The notes: a model not told the origin generated them from the sequence alone. Shown: positions 1 through 9,056, counted from the first letter of the stretch. The stretch is DNA of 64,000 nt from Peribacillus loiseleuriae (GCF_001183985.1 NZ_LFZW01000001.1:894333-958332); one strand, 5' to 3'. Numbers and translations: made by a program.

Positions 1-74
1 CGTTTGTCGGAACCATTGCTTTTGCAAGATTTATCGAAAGAGGTGTTGTCATTGAACGCAAACGTATCAAGTGA
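1..74 (+). CDS. mrpF: Na+/H+ antiporter subunit F, 3' end only
   Basis: Partial gene cut by the left window edge. Frame 3 reads FVGTIAFARFIERGVVIE and ends with a TGA at 72-74. This matches the C-terminal tail of MrpF/MnhF, a small three-helix subunit of the multi-subunit Na+(K+)/H+ antiporter, which ends in a charged segment after a TIA..FIE..V motif. It overlaps the start of mrpG by 23 nt, as expected for the tightly packed mrp operon. Only 23 codons are visible, so the call rests on the motif and on the neighbour. Confidence 0.75.
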   Translation, partial: FVGTIAFARFIERGVVIERKRIK

Positions 75-405
75 AGTAATTGCTGCTGTCCTTATTTTGG
101 TCGGCACGATCTTCAGCTTTCTTAGTGCAGTCGGCTTAATCCGATTACCTGACGTGTATACCCGTTCACATGCAGCATCCAAAAGTTCAACTTTAGGTGT
201 CCTTTGTACGCTTCTCGGGGCATTACTTTATTTCTGGATAACCGATGGATATTTTAGTATCCGCTTGATTTTGGGCATTTTCTTTGTGTTCCTAACTGCT
301 CCGGTTGCGGCTCATCTTATTTGCCGAGCTGCTTACCGCTCAAATGTAGAGTTGGCTAAAGAAAGTGTTCAAGATGACCTGAAAGAAGTTTTGAAGAGAG
401 ACTGA
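52..405 (+). CDS. mrpG: Na+/H+ antiporter subunit G (MrpG/MnhG)
   Basis: Last subunit of the Mrp complex, which exchanges cytoplasmic Na+ for external H+ in the cell membrane and supports pH and sodium homeostasis. About 117 aa with three predicted helices (about 7-27, 50-65, 70-90) and the family signature RLPDVYTRSHAASKSSTLG between helices 1 and 2. The TFVFLTAPVA-like third helix (IFFVFLTAPVAAH) is typical. I prefer the TTG at 52 because AAAGAGGTG sits six bases upstream and this gives the usual family length; an earlier TTG at 4 would add 16 residues without a visible ribosome binding site. It is translationally coupled to mrpF. No gene follows closely, so it ends the operon. Confidence 0.9.
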   Translation: MNANVSSEVIAAVLILVGTIFSFLSAVGLIRLPDVYTRSHAASKSSTLGVLCTLLGALLYFWITDGYFSIRLILGIFFVFLTAPVAAHLICRAAYRSNVELAKESVQDDLKEVLKRD

Positions 406-668
406 CTGCTTTTTGGATTGAGACAGAGAGACGTTCATTTAAAGGCTATACCTGATTAATTGGAATAATTTTTGTTATATGTGGCTTATTGTGAAATGTA
501 GATGTTATCTTCCATTTTATTGAATCTGGTTTCCCAATGATAAATAAGTCGTTTTTAATACTAGTTAGTGGCGTTTTAACACAAAGTTGTTTTGTTATTT
601 TTCTTCCTTGAATATTTAAAGGGAAACGAAATTGAATAAGGAAAGTTTATGTTTTAGGAGGTATATGT

Positions 669-890
669 ATGGTGGAAATAAAATATGAAATCAAAGAAAG
701 CATTGGCTCCATCTCGCAATCCCCTAAAGGGTGGAACAAAGAACTCAATCTGATCAGCTGGAATGGAAAAGAACCAAAATTTGATCTACGAGATTGGGCA
801 CCTGAACATGAAAAGATGGGGAAGGGGCTCACTTTAACACTGGATGAGGTAAAGGCGTTGAGAAATTTGTTGAATGGTTTGGAGTTGTAG
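669..890 (+). CDS. PC4/YdbC-like ssDNA-binding protein
   Basis: A 73-aa protein matching the short Bacillota members of the PC4 (transcriptional coactivator p15) family, such as Lactococcus YdbC, which dimerise and bind single-stranded DNA. The order fits that fold: beta strands rich in K, E and I (IKYEIKESIGSIS), a WNKELNLISWNG turn, the KFDLRDW segment, and a C-terminal helix with LTLDEVKALRNLL. The start follows TTAGGAGG (654-661) at good spacing. It stands alone with a strong terminator behind it. The binding function is inferred from the family. Confidence 0.8.
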   Translation: MVEIKYEIKESIGSISQSPKGWNKELNLISWNGKEPKFDLRDWAPEHEKMGKGLTLTLDEVKALRNLLNGLEL

Positions 891-946
891 GTTTCAATCA
901 TATTATTTGCTACTTGGAAATGATGTAACAGGTATCTTTTTTTATG

Positions 947-978
947 AACAGAAGGAGTGTTATGCTCCTTCTGTTTTT
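947..978 (+). terminator. Rho-independent terminator after the PC4-like gene
   Basis: Perfect 11-bp stem AACAGAAGGAG (947-957) with CTCCTTCTGTT (965-975), a 7-nt loop, and a T run that overlaps the stem end. It lies 57 nt after the PC4-like stop codon. Confidence 0.85.
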
Positions 979-1135
979 GAATGATGTTTTAAAGTATATC
1001 CTTATTTTTCTATATGAGTTAATTAATTTAATTTTTTTATATGTATTCACCGTGAAATTTTGTCATAAGACGGAAAGACAAATATTTGACAACTAAGGTG
1101 CATTCCACCTTAAGTATCTCTGTTAGAACAATTTT

Positions 1136-1149
1136 TGAAAGCGTAACCA
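1136..1149 (+). promoter_or_regulatory. cre-like (CcpA) site before a dead transporter operon
   Basis: TGAAAGCGTAACCA matches the CcpA consensus WGWAARCGYTWWCA at 12 of 14 positions. It lies just before a good ribosome binding site (GGAGGAG near 1161) that now leads into a truncated sugar-binding gene, so it is probably the relict control region of the decayed ABC operon. A TTGACA is visible at 1086-1091. Confidence 0.5.
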
Positions 1150-1173
1150 AAAAAGGTTCAGGAGGAGAATCAT

Positions 1174-1613
1174 AGTAAAAATACAAAAAAGGCCGTTCAA
1201 TTCTATGTTGATTTACTACATGATGCAGGGCAGCCAGGTGCTACGAGTACAGGTTTCATGGAAGTTTTAATTCTTATGTCCACTGGTAAAGCAGCAATGT
1301 GGTACGATGCATCTGTTGCAGCAGGATTTTTGAATAACCGAGATAATTCTCAAGTAGTTGGCAAAATTGTCTATAATTTGCTCCAAAGCAAGCTAAAGAT
1401 AATAATGGTTGGTTATATGCTTGGTTGTTAGCTATTGAATCAGCAAGTAAAAATAAAGATGAGGCATTTGAAGTTATTAAGTGGGCAACAAGCAAAGAGT
1501 ATATTGAAAAGTCGGCGAAACAGGAGGCACCATCAGGAACACGTATTTCCACCTATGGAAACCCGAAATATAAAGAAGAGATGACTTTTCATTCTGGTTT
1601 ATTTCTACCCTAG
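1174..1613 (+). pseudogene. Remnant of sugar/polyol ABC substrate-binding protein
   Basis: The translation resembles the C-terminal third of a family 1 extracellular binding protein of the polyol type (KAVQFYVDLLHDAGQPGA, then STGKAAMWYDASVAAGFL). Frame 1 is open from 1174 to a TAG near 1430. A one-base shift near 1380 carries homology into frame 3, which continues with DNNGWLYAWLLAIES, then NKDEAFEVIKWATS and a stop near 1611. The lipoprotein signal and first two thirds are missing; the homology begins a few bases after a strong ribosome binding site, so a deletion removed the 5' part. No functional product is expected. The family assignment is by eye. Confidence 0.7.
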
Positions 1614-2092
1614 TCACTGGGGTTATTATCCCCTTATATTTAATCCTTAAAAATTTACATTTATTAGATTCCTTAACAGGTTTAATTATTCTTTACGCTG
1701 GTATGAATGTACCTTTGACAATATGGATGATGCGATCATTTTTTGATGATACTTCGTACGAAATTATAGAGGCAACCCAATTGGATGGTGCAACTGGATT
1801 ACAATGATTCTTACTGTAGTTCTTTCATTAGTAAGACCGAGCTTGACTTCGACAGCACTTCTATCTATGGCATTTGCTTGGAATGAATTTTTCTTTACTG
1901 TTGTTAGCATGAGTTACACAGATGCAGCAACGCTTCCAGTCTATATGTCATCTTTCATGACCCAATAGGAGGTTTGTTCTGAGCAAAGATGGCAGCAGAA
2001 GCAACCGAATCCGTACTGCCTGTACTAATATTAGGATGGTTCACACAGAAACAATTAGCTAGGGGCTTAACAATGGGTGCAGTCAAAGGATA
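1614..2092 (+). pseudogene. Remnant of MalG/SmoG-type sugar permease
   Basis: Fused directly to the binding-protein remnant. Frame 3 reads VTGVIIPLYLILKNLHLL, then GLIILYAGMNVPLTIWMMRS and the EAA-loop-like EIIEATQLDGA, before a TGA near 1807. Homology continues in other frames with MAFAWNEFFFTVV and, after another shift, LPVLILGWFTQKQLARGLT and GAVKG followed by TAA at 2090-2092, which is the normal end of polyol-type second permeases. At least two shifts and one stop break it. The first permease gene that should lie between the two remnants is absent, so an internal deletion is likely. Confidence 0.75.
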
Positions 2093-2225
2093 ATATGTTC
2101 AAAAAAAACAAAATTCTACGTGATCTTGCCGATTTGGTATGATTATAAACCTTTCTTCAAGGATTGAATAATTTTTCTTCATTATGATTCGACTTTAGAA
2201 CAGGAGTTAATAATAAACTTTTCAT

Positions 2226-2260
2226 TAAGAAGGTATCTCGTTATGGGACACCTTCTTTTG
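2226..2260 (+). terminator. Terminator of the decayed ABC operon
   Basis: Stem AAGAAGGT-A-TC pairs with GA-C-ACCTTCTT around a TCGTTATGG loop and runs into TTTT. It survives about 135 nt after the permease remnant. Confidence 0.75.
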
Positions 2261-2369
2261 TCTGCACTTTTCTCCGATATTCAGTTCATTTTATCCTCAT
2301 ATTTGTTACCTTTTAGCTAATAATAACAATAAATCGTTGATATAACAGAAAATGAGGGTGTGAGTTTGT

Positions 2370-3077
2370 ATGGATTTTTTCCAAAGCCAGGAATCACTTA
2401 CCGGAATTCAGTGGATCTTGAGGGCCATTGTTTCTTTCTTCTTTTTACTCTTTGTTGCAAAGTTCATGGGGCAACGATCCCTTTCTCAGTTACGATTACT
2501 TGATTATATTATCGCCTTAATAATTGGCAATATTATTGCTCACCCCTTATCAGATCCAGAGTTAGGTTTGAAAGGGTCGATGATTACAATGACTGTATTG
2601 GTTTTGTTATATTTGGCTGGGGTTTTCTTAAGTCTTAAATGGGGAACGTTTCGAAAATTCGTTGAGGCGCCACCATTCCCCCTTATTGAAAATGGAGAAA
2701 TTATATCTCAAGGCTTAAATAGGGCGAGGATAAATATCGATATATTGTTAACTGAATTGCGGAAGGAGAAAATTGAAGATCCTAAAAAAGTATCATTGGC
2801 ATTATGGGAACCGAATGGTACGATTTCTTTTTTTATGAACCCACAATATCAAGCCGTAACTCCATCTGATTTACATATAGAAACAAAGGCCTTTCACTAT
2901 CCAACAACGATCATAAAAGAAGGAAAGATTGATCATAATGAATTAAATCGAATCGGCAAAGATGAATTATGGCTGATTAATACAATTAGGAATACATACA
3001 ATCTAGACGTAAAAGAAATATTACTAGCCACAATCGACCAAAACGATCACATAAAGTTTTTTTTACACATCTCTTAA
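2370..3077 (+). CDS. DUF421 membrane protein (YetF family)
   Basis: A 235-aa protein with three N-terminal helices (about 16-35, 45-60, 68-88) and a cytoplasmic C-terminal half made of two DUF421-type beta-rich repeats. Family hallmarks are seen: MGQRSLSQL at the end of helix 1, DYIIALIIGNI in helix 2, the PLIENGEII turn and the RINIDILLTELRK helix. YetF-type proteins are common in spore formers and their biochemical role is not settled. The gene is free-standing between two terminators. The ATG at 2370 follows GAGGGTGTGAG at acceptable spacing. A second DUF421 protein in this window (50288-51148) belongs to a spoVA-type operon; this one has no such neighbours. Confidence 0.85.
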   Translation: MDFFQSQESLTGIQWILRAIVSFFFLLFVAKFMGQRSLSQLRLLDYIIALIIGNIIAHPLSDPELGLKGSMITMTVLVLLYLAGVFLSLKWGTFRKFVEAPPFPLIENGEIISQGLNRARINIDILLTELRKEKIEDPKKVSLALWEPNGTISFFMNPQYQAVTPSDLHIETKAFHYPTTIIKEGKIDHNELNRIGKDELWLINTIRNTYNLDVKEILLATIDQNDHIKFFLHIS

Positions 3078-3109
3078 TTATGTCAAATAGAGTGAATTCT
3101 TGAAGGTGA

Positions 3110-3147
3110 AGAGAGGGTGTCCCAAACGATTGGGGCACCCTCTTCGA
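3110..3147. terminator. Bidirectional terminator-like hairpin
   Basis: Stem AGAGGGTGTCCCAA pairs with TTGGGGCACCCTCT around an ACGA loop, between the convergent DUF421 and FUSC genes. T-rich tracts are weak on both sides, so confidence is moderate. Confidence 0.6.
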
Positions 3148-3246
3148 ATGTACTCATTTAAAAATGGATTTTCTGGATTTGTGTCATTATACTTTAAGCA
3201 TATTATCCTTTTTATTACTGCCTAATCTTTTAATATTGGAAATGAT

Positions 3247-5202
3247 TCAACTGATTACTTGATTTTTTTCACAAACTTTCAGCGCGTTCTGTAAGGAAAT
3301 AATCTCCTTTTGAATTTTGGAAAATCCGCTAATATCAGGAACATCCTTTACTACATAAGGGCGATGATGTTCTGCAGTTTGTGACAGAGTTTCTAAAATA
3401 TACAGAAATCGGGACAGTTTTTCGTCAGAAAGAACAGGCCGGTTCAAGTCTTTCAGGGAGGATTCTAGTAAGTATCCCAACTGTTCGATCGAGAATATCA
3501 CGGGCCAGAAAAACGCTAAACTTTTTTTATTGCTTGGATGCTCACCTAAAGCTGTCGTATAAACCGTTCTTAAATTGGTTAGATTGGTATGCATTTTAAT
3601 ATGTACTCGGCTTTTTTCAAAATTAAAGTCTTTTCTTTGTTCAGAAAACAGCATGAGTAATAACTGTGCCTGGCTTCGGATCGTTTTTGCTATTAAATGA
3701 GGGAGAAGACCAGAAGCAGATGTCCGACCAACCATTAATACTCCTAGTAGACCAATCAGACAGCCAATTATAATATCGATAATACGTGTTGTAGCGAAAA
3801 ATGGCATGTTATGCATCTGCGATGTACTTTCTGCCATCACTAAAGCATTTGGTGTGATAAACATAGTAGCAAGGGCATAATTACGTACAATAAATAGTTC
3901 GGTTAAGAATGTTAAAAGCAGGATGATGATGCTAATCAAAAATCCTTCTGGTTGAATGGAAAGAATTAGACTAGCTATTACAACGCCAGCAATGGTCCCT
4001 ACTGACCTTTGAATCGCACGGATGAAGGTACTCATAATGGTCGAACCTAATAGAACGGAAGCGCAGGAAAGTGGAATCCAATAGGATCGATTAAATTCAA
4101 ATGCGTAGGCAATCAGGGCAGCAATCGTAAGAATAATTCCGTACTTTAGCGCGGATAGAAAGACAATTGAATTTTTATCAAAAGCACCTAAAAAAATGGC
4201 TTTAATGGACTGTTTTGTAATTTGTATTTCTCGATCAATCTTAGACATTGGTTCATTCAAGATGGCATCTGCATTATAAATGCTTGTGAATAAATGGTCC
4301 ACGGCTTCATCATCCTGATCTGGTTGAAAAATTCTATCAGGGGTGCTGTTCTTATAAGGTTCAATAGAGCTTGTTAGAGCTCTAACGGATTCTCCTAATT
4401 CTGACGGGAGTTTTTTATTTTTTTCTACTGAACGGTCAAGAACTTCTAAATAAATAGTACTTGCATGTTCATTTAATAGGTACAACCGCTTATAGATATC
4501 GGAGCTTTGCCAAGAAACATACCCTGAAATAAGTGTATGGTTTGCTTCTTTCATCGCTACAACTGTTTTTTCTCTAGCATCATTAAATGTTTTCGTACCT
4601 ACGGAATCGAGGAAAGTTGCCAACTCTCGATATACTCGTTTTACAGCCGATGCTTCAGGTCCATGTGGGTTGAAAAACCAGCCGAACATAGCAATCAACC
4701 ACGATAAAGCCCCTCCAAGAAAAATAAGACCAGCTCGAAGCGGAGCAAGCGATGGATCTATCGGCATTCCTGTCGTCATGGCAAAACCTAAAACTAAAAA
4801 GACTGCGGCTGGTCCTGGAATTCTTAAGGTTCCAAAAATAAACGTTGCGACAGCTCCAATACCACCTATTATTAGTGCTGACAGAATCGGGGAAGGGGCG
4901 GCAAGTGTTCCTAATCCAACGGCGAAAGTAAGGCTCAAAAGTACAGAAAAAAGCTTTTTCGCTCTTTGCGCATAGGGCTCATTAAAAACGTAAAGGTATG
5001 TGAAGCCTCCGATCCCAGCCAACAAGCCGTATTGAAAATTCCCCAGTATCAAGCCAATCAAACTAGGTAAGGCTGCACATAGTCCAGCGCAAAATGCATT
5101 TGTCCATGGAAGTGGATTTCTTTTTAACTCAAATGCTTGTTTGATCGTCATAACGAGCGAATTTGATTTAGGCGAGGGATTTATTTTTTCATATTTGGAC
5201 AT
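3247..5202 (-). CDS. FUSC-family (aromatic acid exporter-like) membrane protein
   Basis: A 651-aa protein with the duplicated layout of the fusaric acid resistance/AaeB/YccS superfamily: a first cluster of helices (about 30-180), a soluble helical linker (about 190-340), a second cluster (about 345-490) and a soluble C-terminal tail. The second cluster carries FNRSYWIPLSCASVLLGST and the IQRSVGTIAGVVIA motif, a reliable FUSC signature. Members are proton-driven exporters of organic acids; the substrate here cannot be read from sequence. The start is preceded by AAGGAGACTTCATC in gene orientation. It is transcribed alone and convergently with the DUF421 gene. Confidence 0.8.
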   Translation of the reverse strand: MSKYEKINPSPKSNSLVMTIKQAFELKRNPLPWTNAFCAGLCAALPSLIGLILGNFQYGLLAGIGGFTYLYVFNEPYAQRAKKLFSVLLSLTFAVGLGTLAAPSPILSALIIGGIGAVATFIFGTLRIPGPAAVFLVLGFAMTTGMPIDPSLAPLRAGLIFLGGALSWLIAMFGWFFNPHGPEASAVKRVYRELATFLDSVGTKTFNDAREKTVVAMKEANHTLISGYVSWQSSDIYKRLYLLNEHASTIYLEVLDRSVEKNKKLPSELGESVRALTSSIEPYKNSTPDRIFQPDQDDEAVDHLFTSIYNADAILNEPMSKIDREIQITKQSIKAIFLGAFDKNSIVFLSALKYGIILTIAALIAYAFEFNRSYWIPLSCASVLLGSTIMSTFIRAIQRSVGTIAGVVIASLILSIQPEGFLISIIILLLTFLTELFIVRNYALATMFITPNALVMAESTSQMHNMPFFATTRIIDIIIGCLIGLLGVLMVGRTSASGLLPHLIAKTIRSQAQLLLMLFSEQRKDFNFEKSRVHIKMHTNLTNLRTVYTTALGEHPSNKKSLAFFWPVIFSIEQLGYLLESSLKDLNRPVLSDEKLSRFLYILETLSQTAEHHRPYVVKDVPDISGFSKIQKEIISLQNALKVCEKNQVIS

Positions 5203-5715
5203 GATGAAGTCTCCTTATCTTCATTGGAAGTTATGTTTAATCTTCCCTTGTTTGTACACTTCCTATGTGTCTAGAAATAAATCTTTCTGACTTAAAAGTA
5301 AGGAAAGCTATAACGAATATGGAAGGGGATAAAGTAGTGTAGGTTTATTTTTTTGCCAATTAAGATCCAGGTAATTAGCCATCATTTAAGTGGAAAGCAG
5401 AAAGGGCGGAGAAAAGATGAATGGGCTTTAGCAAATGGTCCTAAATAAAAGGTCTGATGTATAGAGATAATAAATTCGTTTAATTTTCTACTTAAGAAGT
5501 TAGAGCCTTCCTACTAAACTACACTCCGAATCTTAGACACGGTCTAATGCGGACCAAGGCGGGGCATTTTTTTATTCAAGGAGAAATGTTAAATTGGATC
5601 CTGAACAAATTCCTTCGGAAAAAAATCTATACTTTTCTGAGATAATGTGCTATTTTTTGCGTATTAGAAAGGGAAGTTTTTTTATGATTCTTCCTCATGA
5701 TTTTGGATGACGTAA
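5203..5715. other. Gap with no supported gene
   Basis: AT-rich region between the FUSC start and a possible small reading frame. It contains a very short frame (about 18 codons) after AAGGAGAA near 5584 with poor spacing, and a T-rich tract after a weak hairpin near 5545-5570. Nothing here is convincing as a gene. Confidence 0.4.
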
Positions 5716-5883
5716 ATGGATGTGCGGAAAAGGGGGAAGAAAAATGAACTTCTTACATTAGAAGTTCGTCCTAACTGTAAATGTATTTCACATGGAAATC
5801 GTAATAGAAAAGGATATTGTTGGAGATTGGGCATTACGGAGGATATAAAGGTTGGTATTCCTATTTGTCAATTAAGGTGTTAG
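5716..5883 (+). CDS. Possible small Cys-rich protein
   Basis: A 55-codon frame (ATG 5716, TAG 5881) whose product has five cysteines spaced as CxC-x11-C-x15-C-x3-C in a basic context (NCKCISHGNRN, GYCWRLG, PICQLRC). The ribosome binding site for this ATG is weak (GGATGA). A much stronger one (AAGGGGGAA) precedes an ATG at 5744 in another frame that ends after five codons. It may be a decayed gene or chance. I do not recognise the product. It lies upstream of, and in the same direction as, the sensor kinase gene. Confidence 0.25.
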   Translation: MDVRKRGKKNELLTLEVRPNCKCISHGNRNRKGYCWRLGITEDIKVGIPICQLRC

Positions 5884-6057
5884 TGTGTAAGAAGAGCATT
5901 TCCAGCCTTCCAGATTTCTTACTTCCAAGATCTGAGTAGTTACCAGAAAATGAATATTTAAGAGAAACTTAAGTGAACTTCAAGAAGCACTCTTTATTTT
6001 TGGAATTTTTGATAGTATGGGGTTAGGTTAATTACTTTTATTTATCAGGTGATGGGC

Positions 6058-7764
6058 GTGAGGAATATCTTTAAACAACGGATAGTAAAATTTATATTCT
6101 TTTCTTTCGGCAGTATTCGTACGAAGATGGTGCTGTTTTTTCTAATTGTTGCTCTATTTCCATTGCTTTTATTTGGATTTCTATCATATGGGAAGTCTTC
6201 TGAGATTGTGAATAAACAATATAATGAGTATGAGCAATTTGCTGTTTCTCAGCTTGATAAACAAATCGAAAATACATTTGAGCAAATGTATGTCGTTTCG
6301 AAGGATATCAATCAGTATTTATCGGACCCAACTCTGGTTATATTAAAGGAGGAAATCCCTCGTAGTTATACTGAATTTATTGAAATCAAAAACTTTGAAA
6401 GATATTTAGAGGCACATAAGACGTATAACACTAAAGGAATCTATTTAATTACCAATACAGGCTACTATTATGGGAATAATCGCCTAGATATACATAAGCT
6501 CCTTCAAAAATCTTTTTGGAAAGAAATTAATAGCCTTAAAGAAGGAGATCTGTGGATAGGATTTTATAATTCTGATCATTATTACACGGGTGAAAAAAAC
6601 GAAAAAATAATGGGGCTTGTTGTGCCTATTGAAAGTCAATTTGGAGTATTAAAGGGGAGTAAACTATTAATAGAAACAAATGCTGAGGAGCTGTTCTCTT
6701 ATATTGGGTTTCTTGAAAATAAGCTACATTCTTCTATCACTCTGAAAAATGGTAAGCATCAGGTAGTCTATAAAACGAAAAACGCACCAAAGGAATTGAA
6801 AACAGATATAGTCTGGAATAATCAATTTGATGCCTATGGATGGGATGTCCATGTTCGCATTCCCAAAGAATATTATTATCAATCATCCAATGTTATTTAT
6901 CGATATACCATTTTGGCTATTTTATTTTCAATTATTCTTGTTTATGTTCTGGCTGTCGTATTTTCCGTTCCACTTACAAAGAGGATTAAAAGTCTAACAT
7001 CCTCGATGAAGCGGGTCAGTGAAGGAAACTTAGATACACAGATAACAGTTACCTCTCATGATGAAGTAGGGGTTTTAGCCCAAAGCTTTAATGATATGGT
7101 CAATCAAATTAAGGAGTTAATCGAGCAAATTAGCACGACTGAACGTTTAAAAAGGCAGGCAGAATTAAGAGCTTTCCATTATCAAATAAATCCGCATTTA
7201 TTATTTAATACTTTAAACTCTATTCAATGGAAGGCAAGGCTGCTAGGAGCAAAGGAAGTTCAAGAGATGATTTATCATTTGACTGAGGTGCTTCATGAAA
7301 ATTTAAATTTTTCCGACGAGTTAATTCCAATAAAACAGGAGCTCCAGACAATCAAGCATTATTTAAAGGTCCAAGAAATACGTTATGGACAAACATTTGA
7401 ATATATCGAGGATGTCCATTTGGAATGCCTTGACTATTTAATCCCAAGGATGACACTTCAGCCGTTATTTGAAAATACCTTTTTCCATGCATTTGAAGAT
7501 GGTCGGGGGACAATTGAACTTGTGGTTATGGCTAAACCTGAACATCTCGAAATTATCTTAACCGATAATGGAAAAGGAATGAATCAGGAGATTATTGAAA
7601 AGCTTCTTATCCCAAAACATCAAAATGATAAAGGGAGAGGAATCGGTGTTTATAATGTTGATCAACGCGTGAGGCTTCACTTTGGAATGGAGTATGGCCT
7701 GTCAATCGAATCAGTCATTGGTGTAAAAACAATTTTTACTATAAAACTGCCGAAAAGGAGATAA
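6058..7764 (+). CDS. YesM-like sensor histidine kinase
   Basis: Membrane sensor kinase of the LytS/YesM class, expected to phosphorylate the regulator encoded next. From the start: a helix at about 20-42, an extracellular sensor of about 240 residues, a second helix at about 285-305, a HAMP linker, the His_kinase domain with QINPHLLFNTLNSI (H380 is the expected phosphoacceptor), then the ATPase domain with LFENTFFHAF (N box), DNGKGM (D503) and GRGIGVYN. I choose GTG 6058 because AGGTGAT at 6047-6053 is an ideal ribosome binding site for it; GTG 6049 and ATG 6052 lie inside that site. Five bases separate it from the regulator. Its neighbours suggest it senses a sugar, perhaps through a binding protein. 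Confidence 0.9.
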   Translation: MRNIFKQRIVKFIFFSFGSIRTKMVLFFLIVALFPLLLFGFLSYGKSSEIVNKQYNEYEQFAVSQLDKQIENTFEQMYVVSKDINQYLSDPTLVILKEEIPRSYTEFIEIKNFERYLEAHKTYNTKGIYLITNTGYYYGNNRLDIHKLLQKSFWKEINSLKEGDLWIGFYNSDHYYTGEKNEKIMGLVVPIESQFGVLKGSKLLIETNAEELFSYIGFLENKLHSSITLKNGKHQVVYKTKNAPKELKTDIVWNNQFDAYGWDVHVRIPKEYYYQSSNVIYRYTILAILFSIILVYVLAVVFSVPLTKRIKSLTSSMKRVSEGNLDTQITVTSHDEVGVLAQSFNDMVNQIKELIEQISTTERLKRQAELRAFHYQINPHLLFNTLNSIQWKARLLGAKEVQEMIYHLTEVLHENLNFSDELIPIKQELQTIKHYLKVQEIRYGQTFEYIEDVHLECLDYLIPRMTLQPLFENTFFHAFEDGRGTIELVVMAKPEHLEIILTDNGKGMNQEIIEKLLIPKHQNDKGRGIGVYNVDQRVRLHFGMEYGLSIESVIGVKTIFTIKLPKRR

Positions 7765-7769
7765 CGTCG

Positions 7770-8912
7770 ATGATAAAGGTATTAATTGCAGATGATGAAC
7801 TCATTGTTAGAAAAGGATTAATCGCAACGGTCGACTGGGCAAAGTTTGGTATGGAGGTTATTGCTGATGCCCCTAACGGACAAAAGGCTTGGGAGTTGTT
7901 TCAGGAGCATTCTCCTGAAGTAGTGATAACGGATATAGTTATGCCTGAAATGAATGGTATTGAGCTTGCCAGAAACATCAAACAAATTTCCCCAGCAACC
8001 AAAATATTGTTGTTAAGCTGCCATCGAGATTTCACTTTTGCACAAGAGGGATTGAATATTGGGGCTTCGGGATATCTTTTGAAAACAGCATTTCAAGACA
8101 AGGATTTTGAAGAATATCTTGGACGCTTTGAAAATGAAATTAACCATGCAAATATCCAAACTCCTGTTAGTTCTGCTAATCTAGTCAAGGGATTTTATGA
8201 ATGGTTATGTGGCTTTGATAATTTTTTTCCGAAGCTATTAGGGGAGCTGTTTTTTAAAGATTGGCAATGGATGCAGAAATCCTTTTATATTTATTTAGTA
8301 TACGGACTTAATAATAATGAACTATTTCATAACAAATGGTCTTCTGATGAAAAACAATTTGCGAAAATATACTGTGGTCAGGACCAATTATTTATTTTTA
8401 TTCCAGAAAAAGCACAAGAAGATTTTGAGCATCTTCTAGTTGAGGCTAGGACCATTGATCCTGCAATTCGCTGGAAGGTGAATGGTCTAAATCAAGGTAT
8501 GAATGAGTGGATGGAAGGGGTTAGTAATCTATACCATAAATTCAAATTTGAAAAACAATTTAAGCTTTCGATGGATGATTGGCCATTCCCCATTCAAAAG
8601 GCTGTTCAAATCATCATCCAACAATTAGATGAACCTCTTTCATCAAGTTATGTTGCAAATGAAGTTGGCTTAAGCCGGAGTCACTTTAGCACCATGTTTA
8701 AAAAGACAGTGGGAGAAAACTTTATCACCTTTATCGAAAAGCTTAAAGTTCAGTCTGCATGTAATCTTCTTGAAAATACTTCGCTTCCTTTACAAGAAAT
8801 TGGCGAAAAAATAGGCATTCAGGATGGGAAGTATTTCAGTAAATGGTTTAAAAAATGTATTGGAAGTGCACCTTCAGAATATAGACAGAACAAAAAGAAG
8901 AATGTAAGCTAA
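7770..8912 (+). CDS. YesN-like response regulator (REC + AraC HTH)
   Basis: A 380-aa cytoplasmic transcription activator. Residues 1-125 form a receiver domain with acidic residues in IADDE, the phosphorylation site D55 in VVITDIVMPEMNG, and the conserved lysine in GYLLKTA. A linker of about 150 residues follows, then a C-terminal AraC-type double helix-turn-helix (about 280-375) with EVGLSRSHFSTMFKKTVGENF and the final GSAPSEYR. It is paired with the kinase five bases upstream. YesN-type regulators usually switch on adjacent sugar transporters, so the downstream sugar-binding protein gene is the likely target, although no repeated site was found there. Confidence 0.9.
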   Translation: MIKVLIADDELIVRKGLIATVDWAKFGMEVIADAPNGQKAWELFQEHSPEVVITDIVMPEMNGIELARNIKQISPATKILLLSCHRDFTFAQEGLNIGASGYLLKTAFQDKDFEEYLGRFENEINHANIQTPVSSANLVKGFYEWLCGFDNFFPKLLGELFFKDWQWMQKSFYIYLVYGLNNNELFHNKWSSDEKQFAKIYCGQDQLFIFIPEKAQEDFEHLLVEARTIDPAIRWKVNGLNQGMNEWMEGVSNLYHKFKFEKQFKLSMDDWPFPIQKAVQIIIQQLDEPLSSSYVANEVGLSRSHFSTMFKKTVGENFITFIEKLKVQSACNLLENTSLPLQEIGEKIGIQDGKYFSKWFKKCIGSAPSEYRQNKKKNVS

Positions 8913-8989
8913 CAAATTTCCCCGTCACTTAGAATTTCATGAAAGTTCAAACAATATTACAAAAAGAATAGGATGATTTTAAGTTCTAG

Positions 8990-9025
8990 ACCGCTTTCAT
9001 TCAAGTTACAATGAAAGCGGTTACT
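8990..9025. promoter_or_regulatory. Perfect 12-bp inverted repeat overlapping a cre-like site
   Basis: ACCGCTTTCATT (8990-9001) and AATGAAAGCGGT (9010-9021) are exact reverse complements separated by 8 nt. The right arm runs into TGAAAGCGGTTACT, which fits the CcpA consensus at about 12 of 14 positions. There is no T run, so it is less like a terminator than an operator or an mRNA hairpin. It sits 36 nt before the lipoprotein start. Confidence 0.6.
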
Positions 9026-9056
9026 ACTAGTTGTAAAGAAAAAAGAGGAGCGAACG

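Noticed and set aside
1174-2092. Functional sugar transporter genes
   Set aside because: Multiple frameshifts, stops and missing 5' parts leave no complete product.
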